This document shows positions 44,916 through 52,692 of a DNA stretch of 64,000 nucleotides, piece after piece. Source of the DNA: Nocardioides eburneiflavus (lineage in GTDB: Bacteria; Actinomycetota; Actinomycetes; Propionibacteriales; Nocardioidaceae); NCBI RefSeq assembly GCF_004785795.1, contig NZ_SRRO01000001.1, positions 2,604,001 through 2,668,000 of the forward strand, in the 5' to 3' direction. Both the position numbers and the translations under genes were made by a program. Position 1 is the first letter of the stretch. Each line of letters starts with the position of its first letter. Under the pieces are notes generated by a model. It was not told the origin of the DNA, did not search any database, and saw only the letters and a list, made by a program, of their open reading frames with translations.

Positions 44916-45932
44916 ATGACCAGCACCCGTGACCTGATGACCATCGGCGACTTCGCCCGCGCGGCGGGCCTGACGCCGAAGGCGTTGCGGCTCTACGACG
45001 AGCTCGGGCTGCTGCGTCCGGTCGAGGTCGACGAGCACTCGGGCTACCGCCGGTACGCCCCCGCCCAGCTCGAGCGTGCCCGCCTGGTGGCGACGCTCCG
45101 GCTGGTGGGCATGCCGCTGGCCCGGATCGAGCAGGTGCTGGACGGCTCCCGCGCCGACATGGCGCAGGCCGTCTCGGCGTACTGGGTCCAGGTCGAGGCA
45201 GACACCGCGACCCGCCGCGACATCGTCGCCACCCTCGTCCACCACCTGAGGAACGAGGAACCCGACATGACCCTCTCCACCCACACCCTGCACGCGACGT
45301 TCGGCACCAGCCACCTCCGGGGCGGCCGCGACCGCCAGCAGGACGCGTACGTCGCGACGCCCGAGCTGGTGGCGGTCGCCGACGGCTTCGGTGACCGCGA
45401 CGACCTCGCCGCCATGGCGCTGGCGGCGTTCGGGACCGGCGGCCTCGACGGCGCCGTGGCCGAGGTCGCGGCCGACATCACGGCGGGCCTGCCCGATGCG
45501 CCGACCTCGGGCACCACCCTCACCGCGGTCGTCCTCGAAGGAGGAACCGCGCGCATCACGCACGTCGGCGACGCGCGGGTGTGGCTGGTGCGCGACGGTG
45601 CGCTGCGGCAGCTCACCCACGACCACACGGTCGTCGCCGCGCTGATCGACGCTGGTCAGCTCACCGTCGACGAGGCGCGCTCGCACGAGCACCGCAACCT
45701 GCTCAACCGCGCCCTGGCCCCGGGCGTCGTGGCCGACGAGGCCGCGGTCGACCTCCGGCCGGGCGACCGGCTGGCGCTCACGACCGACGGCGTCCACTCG
45801 TACGTCGACGACCTCGCCCCGCTGCTCCTCGCCGACGGCGAGCCGCAGGACGTCGCGGACTCCGTGGCGGCGGCCGTCGTCGCCGCCGGCGAGCCGGACA
45901 ACCACACCGTCGTGGTGGTCGACCTGTCCTGA
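44916..45932 (+). CDS. MerR-type regulator fused to a PP2C-like phosphatase domain
   Basis: The product has 338 residues. Residues 1 to about 110 form a MerR regulator: MTIGDFARAAGLTPKALRLYDELGLL with wing residues SGYRRYAPAQL, followed by a dimer helix. From about 125 a PP2C (PPM) Ser/Thr phosphatase domain has its landmarks: GRDRQQDAYVA near 134, HVGDARVWLVRDG near 212, LTTDGVHSYVDDL near 285, and DNHTVVVVDLS at the end. Asp residues for the two metals are present. ATG 44916 lies nine bases after GGAGAGG; ATG 44907 is also possible. The phosphatase domain may sense or set phosphorylation of an anti-sigma or kinase system, with the MerR part turning it into transcription. This is rare wiring and unassigned. 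Confidence 0.85.
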   Translation: MTSTRDLMTIGDFARAAGLTPKALRLYDELGLLRPVEVDEHSGYRRYAPAQLERARLVATLRLVGMPLARIEQVLDGSRADMAQAVSAYWVQVEADTATRRDIVATLVHHLRNEEPDMTLSTHTLHATFGTSHLRGGRDRQQDAYVATPELVAVADGFGDRDDLAAMALAAFGTGGLDGAVAEVAADITAGLPDAPTSGTTLTAVVLEGGTARITHVGDARVWLVRDGALRQLTHDHTVVAALIDAGQLTVDEARSHEHRNLLNRALAPGVVADEAAVDLRPGDRLALTTDGVHSYVDDLAPLLLADGEPQDVADSVAAAVVAAGEPDNHTVVVVDLS

Positions 45933-45964
45933 GGCCGGCACGCAGCCGACACGGTCGGTTGCGC

Positions 45965-46010
45965 CTCCCGTCACCGTGCGTTGGCCTCGGGCGCGCACGG
46001 TGGGCGGGAG
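45965..46010. terminator. Large hairpin after MerR-PP2C gene
   Basis: A stem with CTCCCG (45965-45970) plus CACCGTGCG (45972-45980) pairs with CGCACGGTG (45994-46002) plus CGGGAG (46005-46010), with a small internal bulge. It lies 33 bases after the MerR-PP2C stop and 47 bases before the phosphodiesterase start, so it likely ends the first transcript. Confidence 0.55.
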
Positions 46011-46056
46011 CGCCCGGCCGACCGGCTGGGCCCGACACTCCTCGGGAGAACACCAG

Positions 46057-46923
46057 ATGCGCCGTACGACGCGACTCCTCGCAGCACCCGTCCTCGCCCT
46101 CGCCCTGCTGGGCTCGGTGGGCACCCTCTCCGCACCGGGCGCCTCGGCAGCCCCGGCGCCCGCGATCAAGGTGACCGCTCACCGCGGCTCGTCCGGAGCG
46201 GCTCCGGAGAACACGCTCGCCGCGGTCCGGCTCGCCCTCGCGCAGAAGTCCGACGTGGTCGAGAACGACATCCAGCGCACCCTCGACGGCGAGCTGGTGA
46301 TCATGCACGACGTCACCCTCGCGCGGACGACCGACGTCGAGCAGGTCTTCCCGGACCGCGCCCCCTGGAACGTCCGCGACTTCACGCTCGCCGAGATCAA
46401 GCAGCTCGACGCCGGCTCGTGGTTCGCCCCGGAGTTCGCGGGGGAGCGGGTGCCGACCTTGGCCGAGTGGGTCGGCGCGGTCGGCGATCGGGCCGGCATG
46501 CTGCTCGAGCCCAAGGCGCCCGAGCTCTACCCCGGCATCGAGGTCGACCTCGACAAGGAGCTGCGTTCGCTCCCTGCGTTCACCCGGGCGCTCCAGCGCG
46601 ACCGGGTCGTCGTGCAGTCCTTCAACCACCCCTGGCTGCGCGCGTACAAGGACCTGGCTCCCGACGTCACCGTCGGGCTGCTCTACGGGAGCAGGCCGAC
46701 CCCGGCGGACATCGCCGCCGCCGCGACCTGGGCGCAGCAGGTGAACCCCGCGCTCGGCGCGATCGACGAGGCCACCGTCGACCAGATCCACGCCCAGGGC
46801 ATGGAGGCGCACGTGTGGACCGTGAACGCCGGCCAGGACATGCGCCGGGCGATCAGGTGGGACGTCGACGGCATCATCACCAACTACCCGCAGGTGCTGC
46901 GCGACATCCTGCGCCGGGGCTGA
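46057..46923 (+). CDS. Secreted glycerophosphodiester phosphodiesterase
   Basis: The product has 288 residues with a signal peptide (MRRTTRLLAAPVLALALLGS, cleavage near ASAAP). The GDPD family marks are VTAHRGSSGAAPENT near residue 38 (catalytic His), a metal-binding DVVENDIQRTLDGELV near 60, HDVTLARTT near 77, and the C-terminal VWTVNAGQDMRRAI near 257 with DGIITNYP. It cleaves deacylated phospholipid headgroups into glycerol 3-phosphate. ATG 46057 follows GGGAGAACACCAG. It ends directly before a remnant of another gene in the same frame. Confidence 0.92.
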   Translation: MRRTTRLLAAPVLALALLGSVGTLSAPGASAAPAPAIKVTAHRGSSGAAPENTLAAVRLALAQKSDVVENDIQRTLDGELVIMHDVTLARTTDVEQVFPDRAPWNVRDFTLAEIKQLDAGSWFAPEFAGERVPTLAEWVGAVGDRAGMLLEPKAPELYPGIEVDLDKELRSLPAFTRALQRDRVVVQSFNHPWLRAYKDLAPDVTVGLLYGSRPTPADIAAAATWAQQVNPALGAIDEATVDQIHAQGMEAHVWTVNAGQDMRRAIRWDVDGIITNYPQVLRDILRRG

Positions 46924-47406
46924 CAGCCGGCTCGGGTCCTGGTCACGGTCGCCCTTGCCAGTGAGATCGGGGCGCGCCTGGTCGAAGGTGTCTACGCGGT
47001 CCGCGCGGATGCCGGCCACCAGACGCCTGCTGACATCAACCAGCCCGGCGTGCGGATCGGGGTCAAGCGCGGCTCCGCGTACGACCTCCACCTCACCCGG
47101 ACCCTCCAGCACGCGACCGTGGTGCGAGGCGAGGAGGGCGTCGACGTCTTCCTCGACGACGGGCTGGACGCCGCGGCGGGAATCCGCCAACCGATGACCG
47201 CCTTCGTCCAGGGGCGAGCGGACATGCGCCTGATCGACCAGCGATTCATGCAGATCCAGCAGGCAGTGGGCACCGCGAAGGGGCGGCACCCGGACACCGT
47301 GGCGTTCCTGCGCGCAGCAGTCGAGGACCTCAAAGCCAGCGGATTCGTGTCCGAGGCACTCCGGATGTCGGGGCAGGCTGACGCGGTGGTCGCACCTCCC
47401 GGGTGA
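46924..47406 (+). pseudogene. Remnant of a substrate-binding protein gene (5'-truncated)
   Basis: The frame after the GDPD stop reads, without a start codon near its beginning, VYAVRADAGHQTPADINQPG, then GVKRGSAYDLHLTR, TLQHATVV, DVFLDDGLDAAAGIR and DQRFMQIQQAVGTAKGR. This is the C-terminal half of a type II (amino-acid-type) periplasmic substrate-binding protein. The N-terminal lobe and signal peptide are missing, and the in-frame GDPD stop sits right before it. A 118-residue product from the GTG at 47050 could be made but would be a partial fold. The gap from 47407 to 47435 separates it from HNH copy B. Confidence 0.65.
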
Positions 47407-47435
47407 CTCCCGCAGCCGCGCCGCGGACCTGGGCG

Positions 47436-49096
47436 TGCCGCTGGCCCGATCACCGGTGGTGTCGGGCTGGCGGGGCGGTCAGGGTCTGGAGCGTGGCTGT
47501 GGTCCTGGGCCTGGTCTCGGTCGTGGGCGGGGTGGGTCGGTGACGATGCGCCTGCCGGAGGGCAGGGTCCACTCGTACGCGCCGTCGGGTCGGCGGTGGT
47601 AGGTGAAGGCGCCGAACGTCTTGGCCCGGTGGTGTCGCCGGCACAGGGGCGCGAGGTTGGCCGGGTGGGTCTGGCCGGGTGGCCCGCCCTCGTCGAGGGG
47701 GACGTACTCGACGATGTGGTCGAGGTCGGCCCGCCCGGAGGGACGGCTGCAGCCGGGGAACACGCAGGTGGCGTCCCGGAGCCGGACTGCGGCGGCCATC
47801 GGCGCGGGCGGGTCGTGCTGGTCGACCGCGGGCATCGGGCTCGTTGCCGGGTCGAGGTCGAGGACGGGCTGGATGGTCACTGTGCCGGCGGTGAGCAGCC
47901 ACGTCTGGAGCCGGCCCAGCAGCATCGGGCCGAGCTCGTCACTGCGCGCCACCCCACAGGCATCAACGGTCTGGGAGTCAATGCCGTGGGCGAGGAGGTC
48001 GCGGTCGGTGAGGTGCAGCACCAGCCGCACCTCACCCGCCCGACCCGCCCGGCCTGACATCTTCGAGGGGGTGTCGGTGGTGGGTCGGCGGAACGGGTCC
48101 GGGGTCGCGTAGGCGGCTTCCTCGGCCACGCACACCGACTCGTCGACGGCGGGGTCGACCGGCCGGTCGGGGTCCGCGACATCCGCGACAGCCAGGATGT
48201 CGAGCGCCCGCTGCGGGTCCGCGAGCAGCCCCACCGCGTGGGCGCGGCGGACGCCGAGGTCGCCGGGGTGACCCAGGGCTCGCATGGTGGTGGCCATCGT
48301 CGACACGGTGTGGTCGAACGCGACCGCATCAGCCACGTCGAGGCTCATGAACACCTCGCTCACCCCCGGTGCGCCCTGCTCGTGGCGCACCTCCACCCGC
48401 CGGGACTCCAGCGCGTGGTCGTGGTCGGCGATCGCCCGGTCCGGGTCCGCGTACAGGCGGGCCTCGTGGACCAGGACCCCGATGCGGTGCGGGTTCAACC
48501 GGCGCGGCTGCCACACCAGCAGCCGGTCCGCGTGGCCGGCCGCGACCGGGTCGAGGTCGCGCGAGACCCGCGCCGCCTCCCGCGCCAGCCGCACCGGCAC
48601 GCCCAGCGACCGCACCAGCGTCCACAGCCGTGGCAGGCGGTGGGCCAGGTCGAGCACGTCACCCAGCAGCGCCAGCGTGGCCTCGTGGGACTGCTCCAAC
48701 ACCCCCGACAGCTCGACCACCGCGAACTCCGCGACCAGCGGGGCACCCTCCCCGGCGATCGGCAGGGGACGCTCCCCGAACAACGCCGCCGCCGACCCCG
48801 GCGCGTGGATCGTCTCCGAACGCCACCCCGCCGCCACCTCCTCGTCGGACACGACGTGCGCCTGCGCCCACGCCAGCGCGGACTCCAGCACCTCGACCTC
48901 CACGCGACGCTTCGCCGTCATCGCCGCCACCGCCCGATCCAGCACCCGATCCGACACCGCACGATCCAGCACCGCACGATCCAGCACGGGGCTGGTGGCG
49001 GGGGCCGGAGCAGTGGTGGACATGGGTCCAGTCTCCCAGAGCCCACCGACACTGCGACCTGTGAGAACGCGACTGTGGAGAAGTATTTCCGAACAG
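47436..49096 (-). repeat. Long repeat copy B (HNH gene unit), inverted
   Basis: This is the inverted partner of 22776-24472, sharing the same end points (GATCGGGCCAGCGGCA at one side and CTGTTCGGAAATAC at the other). It is 36 bases shorter than copy A and differs by scattered substitutions, so the duplication is not brand new. Confidence 0.9.
47479..49023 (-). CDS. DUF222 / HNH endonuclease-like protein (13E12 type), copy B
   Basis: The product has 514 residues, collinear with copy A and about 93% identical by eye over the aligned parts. The HNH region is unchanged (CVFPGCSRPSG, DLDHIVEY, NLAPLCRRHH near residues 430-470). Differences cluster in the repeat region, where TVDSH-type repeats of copy A are replaced by GIDSQTVDACG, near VLDLDPATSPMPAVDQ, and in the shorter Pro/Arg tail. 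Both copies look intact and could be translated. The role is as uncertain as for copy A. Confidence 0.88.
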   Translation of the reverse strand: MSTTAPAPATSPVLDRAVLDRAVSDRVLDRAVAAMTAKRRVEVEVLESALAWAQAHVVSDEEVAAGWRSETIHAPGSAAALFGERPLPIAGEGAPLVAEFAVVELSGVLEQSHEATLALLGDVLDLAHRLPRLWTLVRSLGVPVRLAREAARVSRDLDPVAAGHADRLLVWQPRRLNPHRIGVLVHEARLYADPDRAIADHDHALESRRVEVRHEQGAPGVSEVFMSLDVADAVAFDHTVSTMATTMRALGHPGDLGVRRAHAVGLLADPQRALDILAVADVADPDRPVDPAVDESVCVAEEAAYATPDPFRRPTTDTPSKMSGRAGRAGEVRLVLHLTDRDLLAHGIDSQTVDACGVARSDELGPMLLGRLQTWLLTAGTVTIQPVLDLDPATSPMPAVDQHDPPAPMAAAVRLRDATCVFPGCSRPSGRADLDHIVEYVPLDEGGPPGQTHPANLAPLCRRHHRAKTFGAFTYHRRPDGAYEWTLPSGRRIVTDPPRPRPRPGPGPQPRSRP

Positions 49097-49109
49097 GTCT
49101 GCGCACCGG

Positions 49110-49245
49110 GTCAGGGGTCTCGTGACGGTCGCTGCGCGACCTCCTCGACCAGCGAACGGTCGCCCGGGTCTCGATACACCGGGGCTCGTTCCTCGCCGGC
49201 TACTCGACCAGCGATGGCTGACAGGCTGGTCGACCACCGATGGGG
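49110..49245. repeat. REP-like palindromic repeats
   Basis: Several repeats of the same unit seen at 22641-22755 and 59486-59527 lie here, next to the 5' end of HNH copy B: GGTCTCGTGACGG...CTCGACCAGCGA, GGTCTCGATACACC...CTCGACCAGCGATGG, and GTCGACCACCGATGG (the last being the complement of CCATCGGTGGTCGAC). They are imperfect and overlap each other. Confidence 0.6.
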
Positions 49246-49252
49246 AGATCGG

Positions 49253-49699
49253 TCAGAGCCGCTTCTCGTAGAACACCCGCGTGAACCCGTGCTCGGTGGT
49301 GCGGGCGGTCTCGACGTAGCCTGTCCGCTCGTACAGCGCCTGGTTCTCGATCATCGTCACGTGGGTGTAGAGCCGGAGGCGGTCGTGCCCCAGCTCGGCA
49401 GTCCGGTGCTCGGCCAGCTCCAGGAGCCGGCGCCCGATGCCGCGGCCGTGGTGCTCCGGCAGGACCGCGACGTTCTCGAGGAGCAGGCACCCGTCCTCCT
49501 CGACGAGGAGCACGAAGCCGACGACGGCGCCACCGGACACGGCGACCCAGGCCTCGGTGTCCGCGACCGCAGCGGCGTAGTCGGTGTCCATCGGGCCGGG
49601 CCGCAGGCCGTCCAAGCGCTCGAGGTAGGGGGAGTACGCCGCTGCGGCGATGGCGGCCATGGGTCGTGCGTCGGCCTCGGTCGCGCGGCGCAGCTCCAT
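49253..49699 (-). CDS. GNAT family N-acetyltransferase
   Basis: The product has 148 residues. Motif A is VAVLPEHHGRGIGRRLLELAE near residues 77-97 with the H/R-G-x-G-x-R/L acetyl-CoA loop, and NQALYERTGY near 120 is motif B. ATG 49699 gives MELRRATEADARPM, the typical family start. Acceptor unknown. It points toward the HNH copy and away from the permease operon, leaving a 193-base gap that contains the inverted repeat and the GAGAACTTGTC motif. Confidence 0.88.
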   Translation of the reverse strand: MELRRATEADARPMAAIAAAAYSPYLERLDGLRPGPMDTDYAAAVADTEAWVAVSGGAVVGFVLLVEEDGCLLLENVAVLPEHHGRGIGRRLLELAEHRTAELGHDRLRLYTHVTMIENQALYERTGYVETARTTEHGFTRVFYEKRL

Positions 49700-49752
49700 C
49701 CCCGAAGCGTACGAGTGCGCGAGGTGACAGGCGGGAACGTGCACGTCATGGT

Positions 49753-49815
49753 CGACATCTGCCCGACCCACCCGAGAACTTGTCAGCGACTGCGGCGTTC
49801 CTTCGGCAGATGTCG
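49753..49815. promoter_or_regulatory. Inverted repeat flanking a GAGAACTTGTC motif upstream of the permease operon
   Basis: CGACATCTGCC (49753-49763) and GGCAGATGTCG (49805-49815) are perfect complements 41 bases apart, with GAGAACTTGTC at 49774-49784 between them. A TAGTTT at 49843-49848 could serve as -10 element before the permease ATG at 49893. The arrangement resembles an activator or repressor site array over an upstream control region. Confidence 0.45.
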
Positions 49816-49892
49816 CCAGTGAGGGTGTGAGATGGGCCGCACTAGTTTGTGGCTTCTCGGGTACACACCCCTGCGAATCTGGAGGCCTGCAC

Positions 49893-51320
49893 ATGTCGAT
49901 GTTCAAGTGGGACGTGGTCGATCCCGCACCCGGTCAGGCGGTGCTGCCGATGCAGCGGCTGCCGTGGGGCAAGACGATCGGGCTCGGCGCCCAGCACGTG
50001 GTCGCCATGTTCGGCGCCACCTTCGTGTTCCCCCTGGTGATGGGGCTCGACGCCAACCTCGCCATCATGTTCTCGGGCTTCTGCACGATCCTGTTCCTGC
50101 TGATCGTCCAGAACCGCGTGCCGAGCTACCTCGGCACCAGCGCCTCGTTCGTGGCGTCGGTCGCGGCGATCCGCGCTCTCGACGAGGGCAACGACTCGTC
50201 GTACGTCACCGGCGCGATCCTCGTCGGCGGCCTCGTGCTCGCGGCCGTGGGTGTGCTCATCCACTTCGCCGGCGCCGAGCTCATCCACCGGATCCTGCCG
50301 CCCGCAGTCACCGGCGCCGTCGTCATGCTCATCGGCTTCAACCTCGCACCCGTCGTGGCCGGCATCTACTGGCCACAGGACCAGTGGATCGCCCTGCTGA
50401 CGGCGGCGTTCATGGTGTTCGCCGCCGTGGCCCTGCCCGGCTTCTGGTCGCGCATCGCGGTCTTCCTGGCACTGATCTTCGGCTACCTGCTGTCGTGGCT
50501 CGCCGACGTCGTCATCGGCCCGATCACCTCCGTGACACCGGTGAGCAACGGTGAGGCGGTCGAGCACGACCGCGTCTCCTGGGCTGCCGTCCAGGCCGCC
50601 GACTGGATCGGACTGCCCAGCGGCACCCTGGCTGACGGCGTCTCCGTCGTCCACGGCCCGTCGTTCTCGCTGACCGCGATCCTGCTCGTCCTGCCCGGCG
50701 TCATCGCGCTCGTCGCGGAGAACACCGGCCACGTCAAGGCCGTCGCCGAGATGACCGGCGAGGACCTCGACCCCTACATGGGCCGCGCCATCGGCGCCGA
50801 CGGCATCGCGACCGCCTTCGCCAGCGCGTTCGGCGGCTCGCCGACCACGACGTACGCCGAGAACATCGGCGTCATGGGCGCCACGCGGGTCTACTCCTCG
50901 GCCGCCTACTACGTCGCCGCGCTCGTGGCGATCCTGCTCGGCCTCTGCCCGAAGTTCGGTGCGGTCGTCAACGCCACCCCGGGCGGAGTCCTGGGCGGCA
51001 TCACGGTCGTGCTCTACGGAATGATCGGACTGGTGGGCGCGAAGATCTGGGTCGAGAACAACATCGACTTCGGCAACCCCGTCAACATGGTCGGCCTGGC
51101 CGCTGGCATCATCGCCGGCATTGGCGGCGTGACCCTCACCTTCGGCGACGACTTCGAGCTCGGCGGCATCGCCCTCGGCACGATCCTGGTCATCGTCTTC
51201 TTCCACATGGTCAAGGGCCGTGGCGGGGACGGCGCCGGCACCGTCACCCGCAACCTCAGCCACCCCGGCTACGACGGCGGCGTCGACGACGCAGCCTCCG
51301 GAGGCGCGCACAACCGATGA
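49893..51320 (+). CDS. NCS2 (UraA-type) nucleobase permease
   Basis: The product has 475 residues with about twelve to fourteen membrane spans. The key motif near residue 325 reads TTTYAENIGVMGATRVYS, the uracil-transporter (UraA/PyrP/RutG) form, rather than the QNNG / ENNG-type motif of xanthine and urate carriers. LGAQHVVAMFGATFVFPL near 32 is the family's first-helix mark. It moves a nucleobase with protons. ATG 49893 has GGAGG eight bases upstream (49881-49885). First gene of a tightly coupled operon; its stop overlaps the FAD-subunit ATG (ATGA). Confidence 0.88.
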   Translation: MSMFKWDVVDPAPGQAVLPMQRLPWGKTIGLGAQHVVAMFGATFVFPLVMGLDANLAIMFSGFCTILFLLIVQNRVPSYLGTSASFVASVAAIRALDEGNDSSYVTGAILVGGLVLAAVGVLIHFAGAELIHRILPPAVTGAVVMLIGFNLAPVVAGIYWPQDQWIALLTAAFMVFAAVALPGFWSRIAVFLALIFGYLLSWLADVVIGPITSVTPVSNGEAVEHDRVSWAAVQAADWIGLPSGTLADGVSVVHGPSFSLTAILLVLPGVIALVAENTGHVKAVAEMTGEDLDPYMGRAIGADGIATAFASAFGGSPTTTYAENIGVMGATRVYSSAAYYVAALVAILLGLCPKFGAVVNATPGGVLGGITVVLYGMIGLVGAKIWVENNIDFGNPVNMVGLAAGIIAGIGGVTLTFGDDFELGGIALGTILVIVFFHMVKGRGGDGAGTVTRNLSHPGYDGGVDDAASGGAHNR

Positions 51321-52195
51321 AGCCCGCACCCTTCGCCTACCTGCGCCCGGCCACCCTCGAGGAAGCCCTCGCGGCGCTCGCGGGGCAGCAGGGGGCGAAG
51401 GTGCTGGCCGGCGGCCAGTCGCTCGTCCCGCTCCTCTCGATGCGTCTGGCCGCACCCTCGATGCTCGTCGACATCAACGCCCTGCCCGACCTCGGCCACG
51501 TCACCGTCTCTCCGGGCGGGGCCGGGGACGGGGCCGGGGAGGGCGTACGGATCGGCGCCCTCGCCCGCCACGCCGACGTGCTCGCCTCGGCCGAGGCGAC
51601 CGCGAGCCAGCCGCTCCTCGCGATGGCGCTCAGCCACGTCGCGCACCCCACGATCCGCAACCGCGGCACGACGGTGGGCTCACTGGTCCACGCCGACGCC
51701 GCGGCCGAGATGCCGATGGTCCTGCGGCTGCTGGACGGATCGGTCGACGTCGCGTCGGTGCGCGGGCGCCGTACGATCCCCGCCGCCGAGCTCTTCGCGG
51801 GGCCGCTGGAGTCGACGCTGGCCCACGACGAGATCGCCGTCGAGGCGTTCTTCCCGGCCCTCGGGCCGGGGGCGGGCGTCGCGTTCCAGGAGATCGCCCG
51901 TCGCCACGGCGACTACGCGCTGGTCGGGGTCGCCGCGCACGTCGAGACCGCCGGGGGAGAGGTCACCCGCGCGCGGGTCGGCTTCGTGTCGGTGAGCGAC
52001 GTGCCCGTCGTTGTAGACGTCACCGATGCCCTCGACGACCCCGCCGGTGCGGCGCTGGCCGAGCTCGAGCCGGCCGACGACATCCACGCCACCGCCGCCT
52101 ACCGCGCCCACCTGGTCAAGGTGCTGACGCCGCGGGTCCTGGCGGACGCCATCCACCACGCCCGCCAGACGACGACACAGGGGAGGAGCGCATGA
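51317..52195 (+). CDS. Molybdenum hydroxylase, FAD-binding subunit
   Basis: The product has 292 residues of the CO-dehydrogenase-medium/xanthine-dehydrogenase FAD type. KVLAGGQSLVPLLSMRL near residue 33 and HPTIRNRGTTVGSLVHADAA near 112 bind the flavin. It carries electrons from the iron-sulfur subunit to an acceptor. ATG 51317 overlaps the permease stop and its own stop overlaps the next ATG. Together the three subunits form an L-M-S enzyme that hydroxylates a ring carbon, most likely of the imported base. Confidence 0.9.
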   Translation: MKPAPFAYLRPATLEEALAALAGQQGAKVLAGGQSLVPLLSMRLAAPSMLVDINALPDLGHVTVSPGGAGDGAGEGVRIGALARHADVLASAEATASQPLLAMALSHVAHPTIRNRGTTVGSLVHADAAAEMPMVLRLLDGSVDVASVRGRRTIPAAELFAGPLESTLAHDEIAVEAFFPALGPGAGVAFQEIARRHGDYALVGVAAHVETAGGEVTRARVGFVSVSDVPVVVDVTDALDDPAGAALAELEPADDIHATAAYRAHLVKVLTPRVLADAIHHARQTTTQGRSA

Positions 52196-52692
52196 GCATC
52201 CCGGGCGCCGAGCAGCTCCACGACGTACGACTGCACGTCAACGGATCCGTCCACGAGGTGCAGGTCCCGGCCCGTCGGCTGCTGTCCGACGCGCTGCGCC
52301 ACGACTGCGGCCTCACCGGCACCCACGTCGGCTGCGAGCACGGCGTCTGCGGCGCCTGCACGATCCTCGTCGACGGCAGGCCGGTGCGCTCGTGCCTGAT
52401 GCTCGCCGTGTCGGCCGTCGACGCCGAGATCACCACCGTCGAGGGACTGACCGAGGACGACGGGTCGCTCAGCCCGGTGCAGCAGGCATTCTCCGACTGC
52501 CACGGCCTCCAGTGCGGCTTCTGCACGCCCGGCTTCCTCACCACGATCACCGCCGGCCTCGCCGACAACCCCGACCCGAGCGAGGAGGAGGCCCGCGAGA
52601 TGATCGCCGGCAACCTCTGCCGCTGCACCGGCTACCAGAACATCGTGAAGTCGGTGCTGCGCGCGGCCGAGCTGGGCAAGGGGGACGAGTGA
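52192..52692 (+). CDS. Molybdenum hydroxylase, [2Fe-2S] subunit
   Basis: The product has 166 residues with two iron-sulfur clusters: the plant-ferredoxin-like set in CEHGVCGACTILVDG with a further Cys in VRSC (about residues 45-68), and the four-helix set in CGFCTPGF near 107 and CRCTGYQNI near 143. All eight Cys are present. It links the molybdenum site to the flavin. Start and stop overlap the neighbours by four bases. Confidence 0.93.
   Translation: MSIPGAEQLHDVRLHVNGSVHEVQVPARRLLSDALRHDCGLTGTHVGCEHGVCGACTILVDGRPVRSCLMLAVSAVDAEITTVEGLTEDDGSLSPVQQAFSDCHGLQCGFCTPGFLTTITAGLADNPDPSEEEAREMIAGNLCRCTGYQNIVKSVLRAAELGKGDE

Noticed and set aside
47050..47406. Intact small protein of 118 residues
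   Set aside because: Its sequence is the C-terminal lobe of a binding protein and recognisable homology continues upstream of the GTG, so a truncated gene is the better reading.
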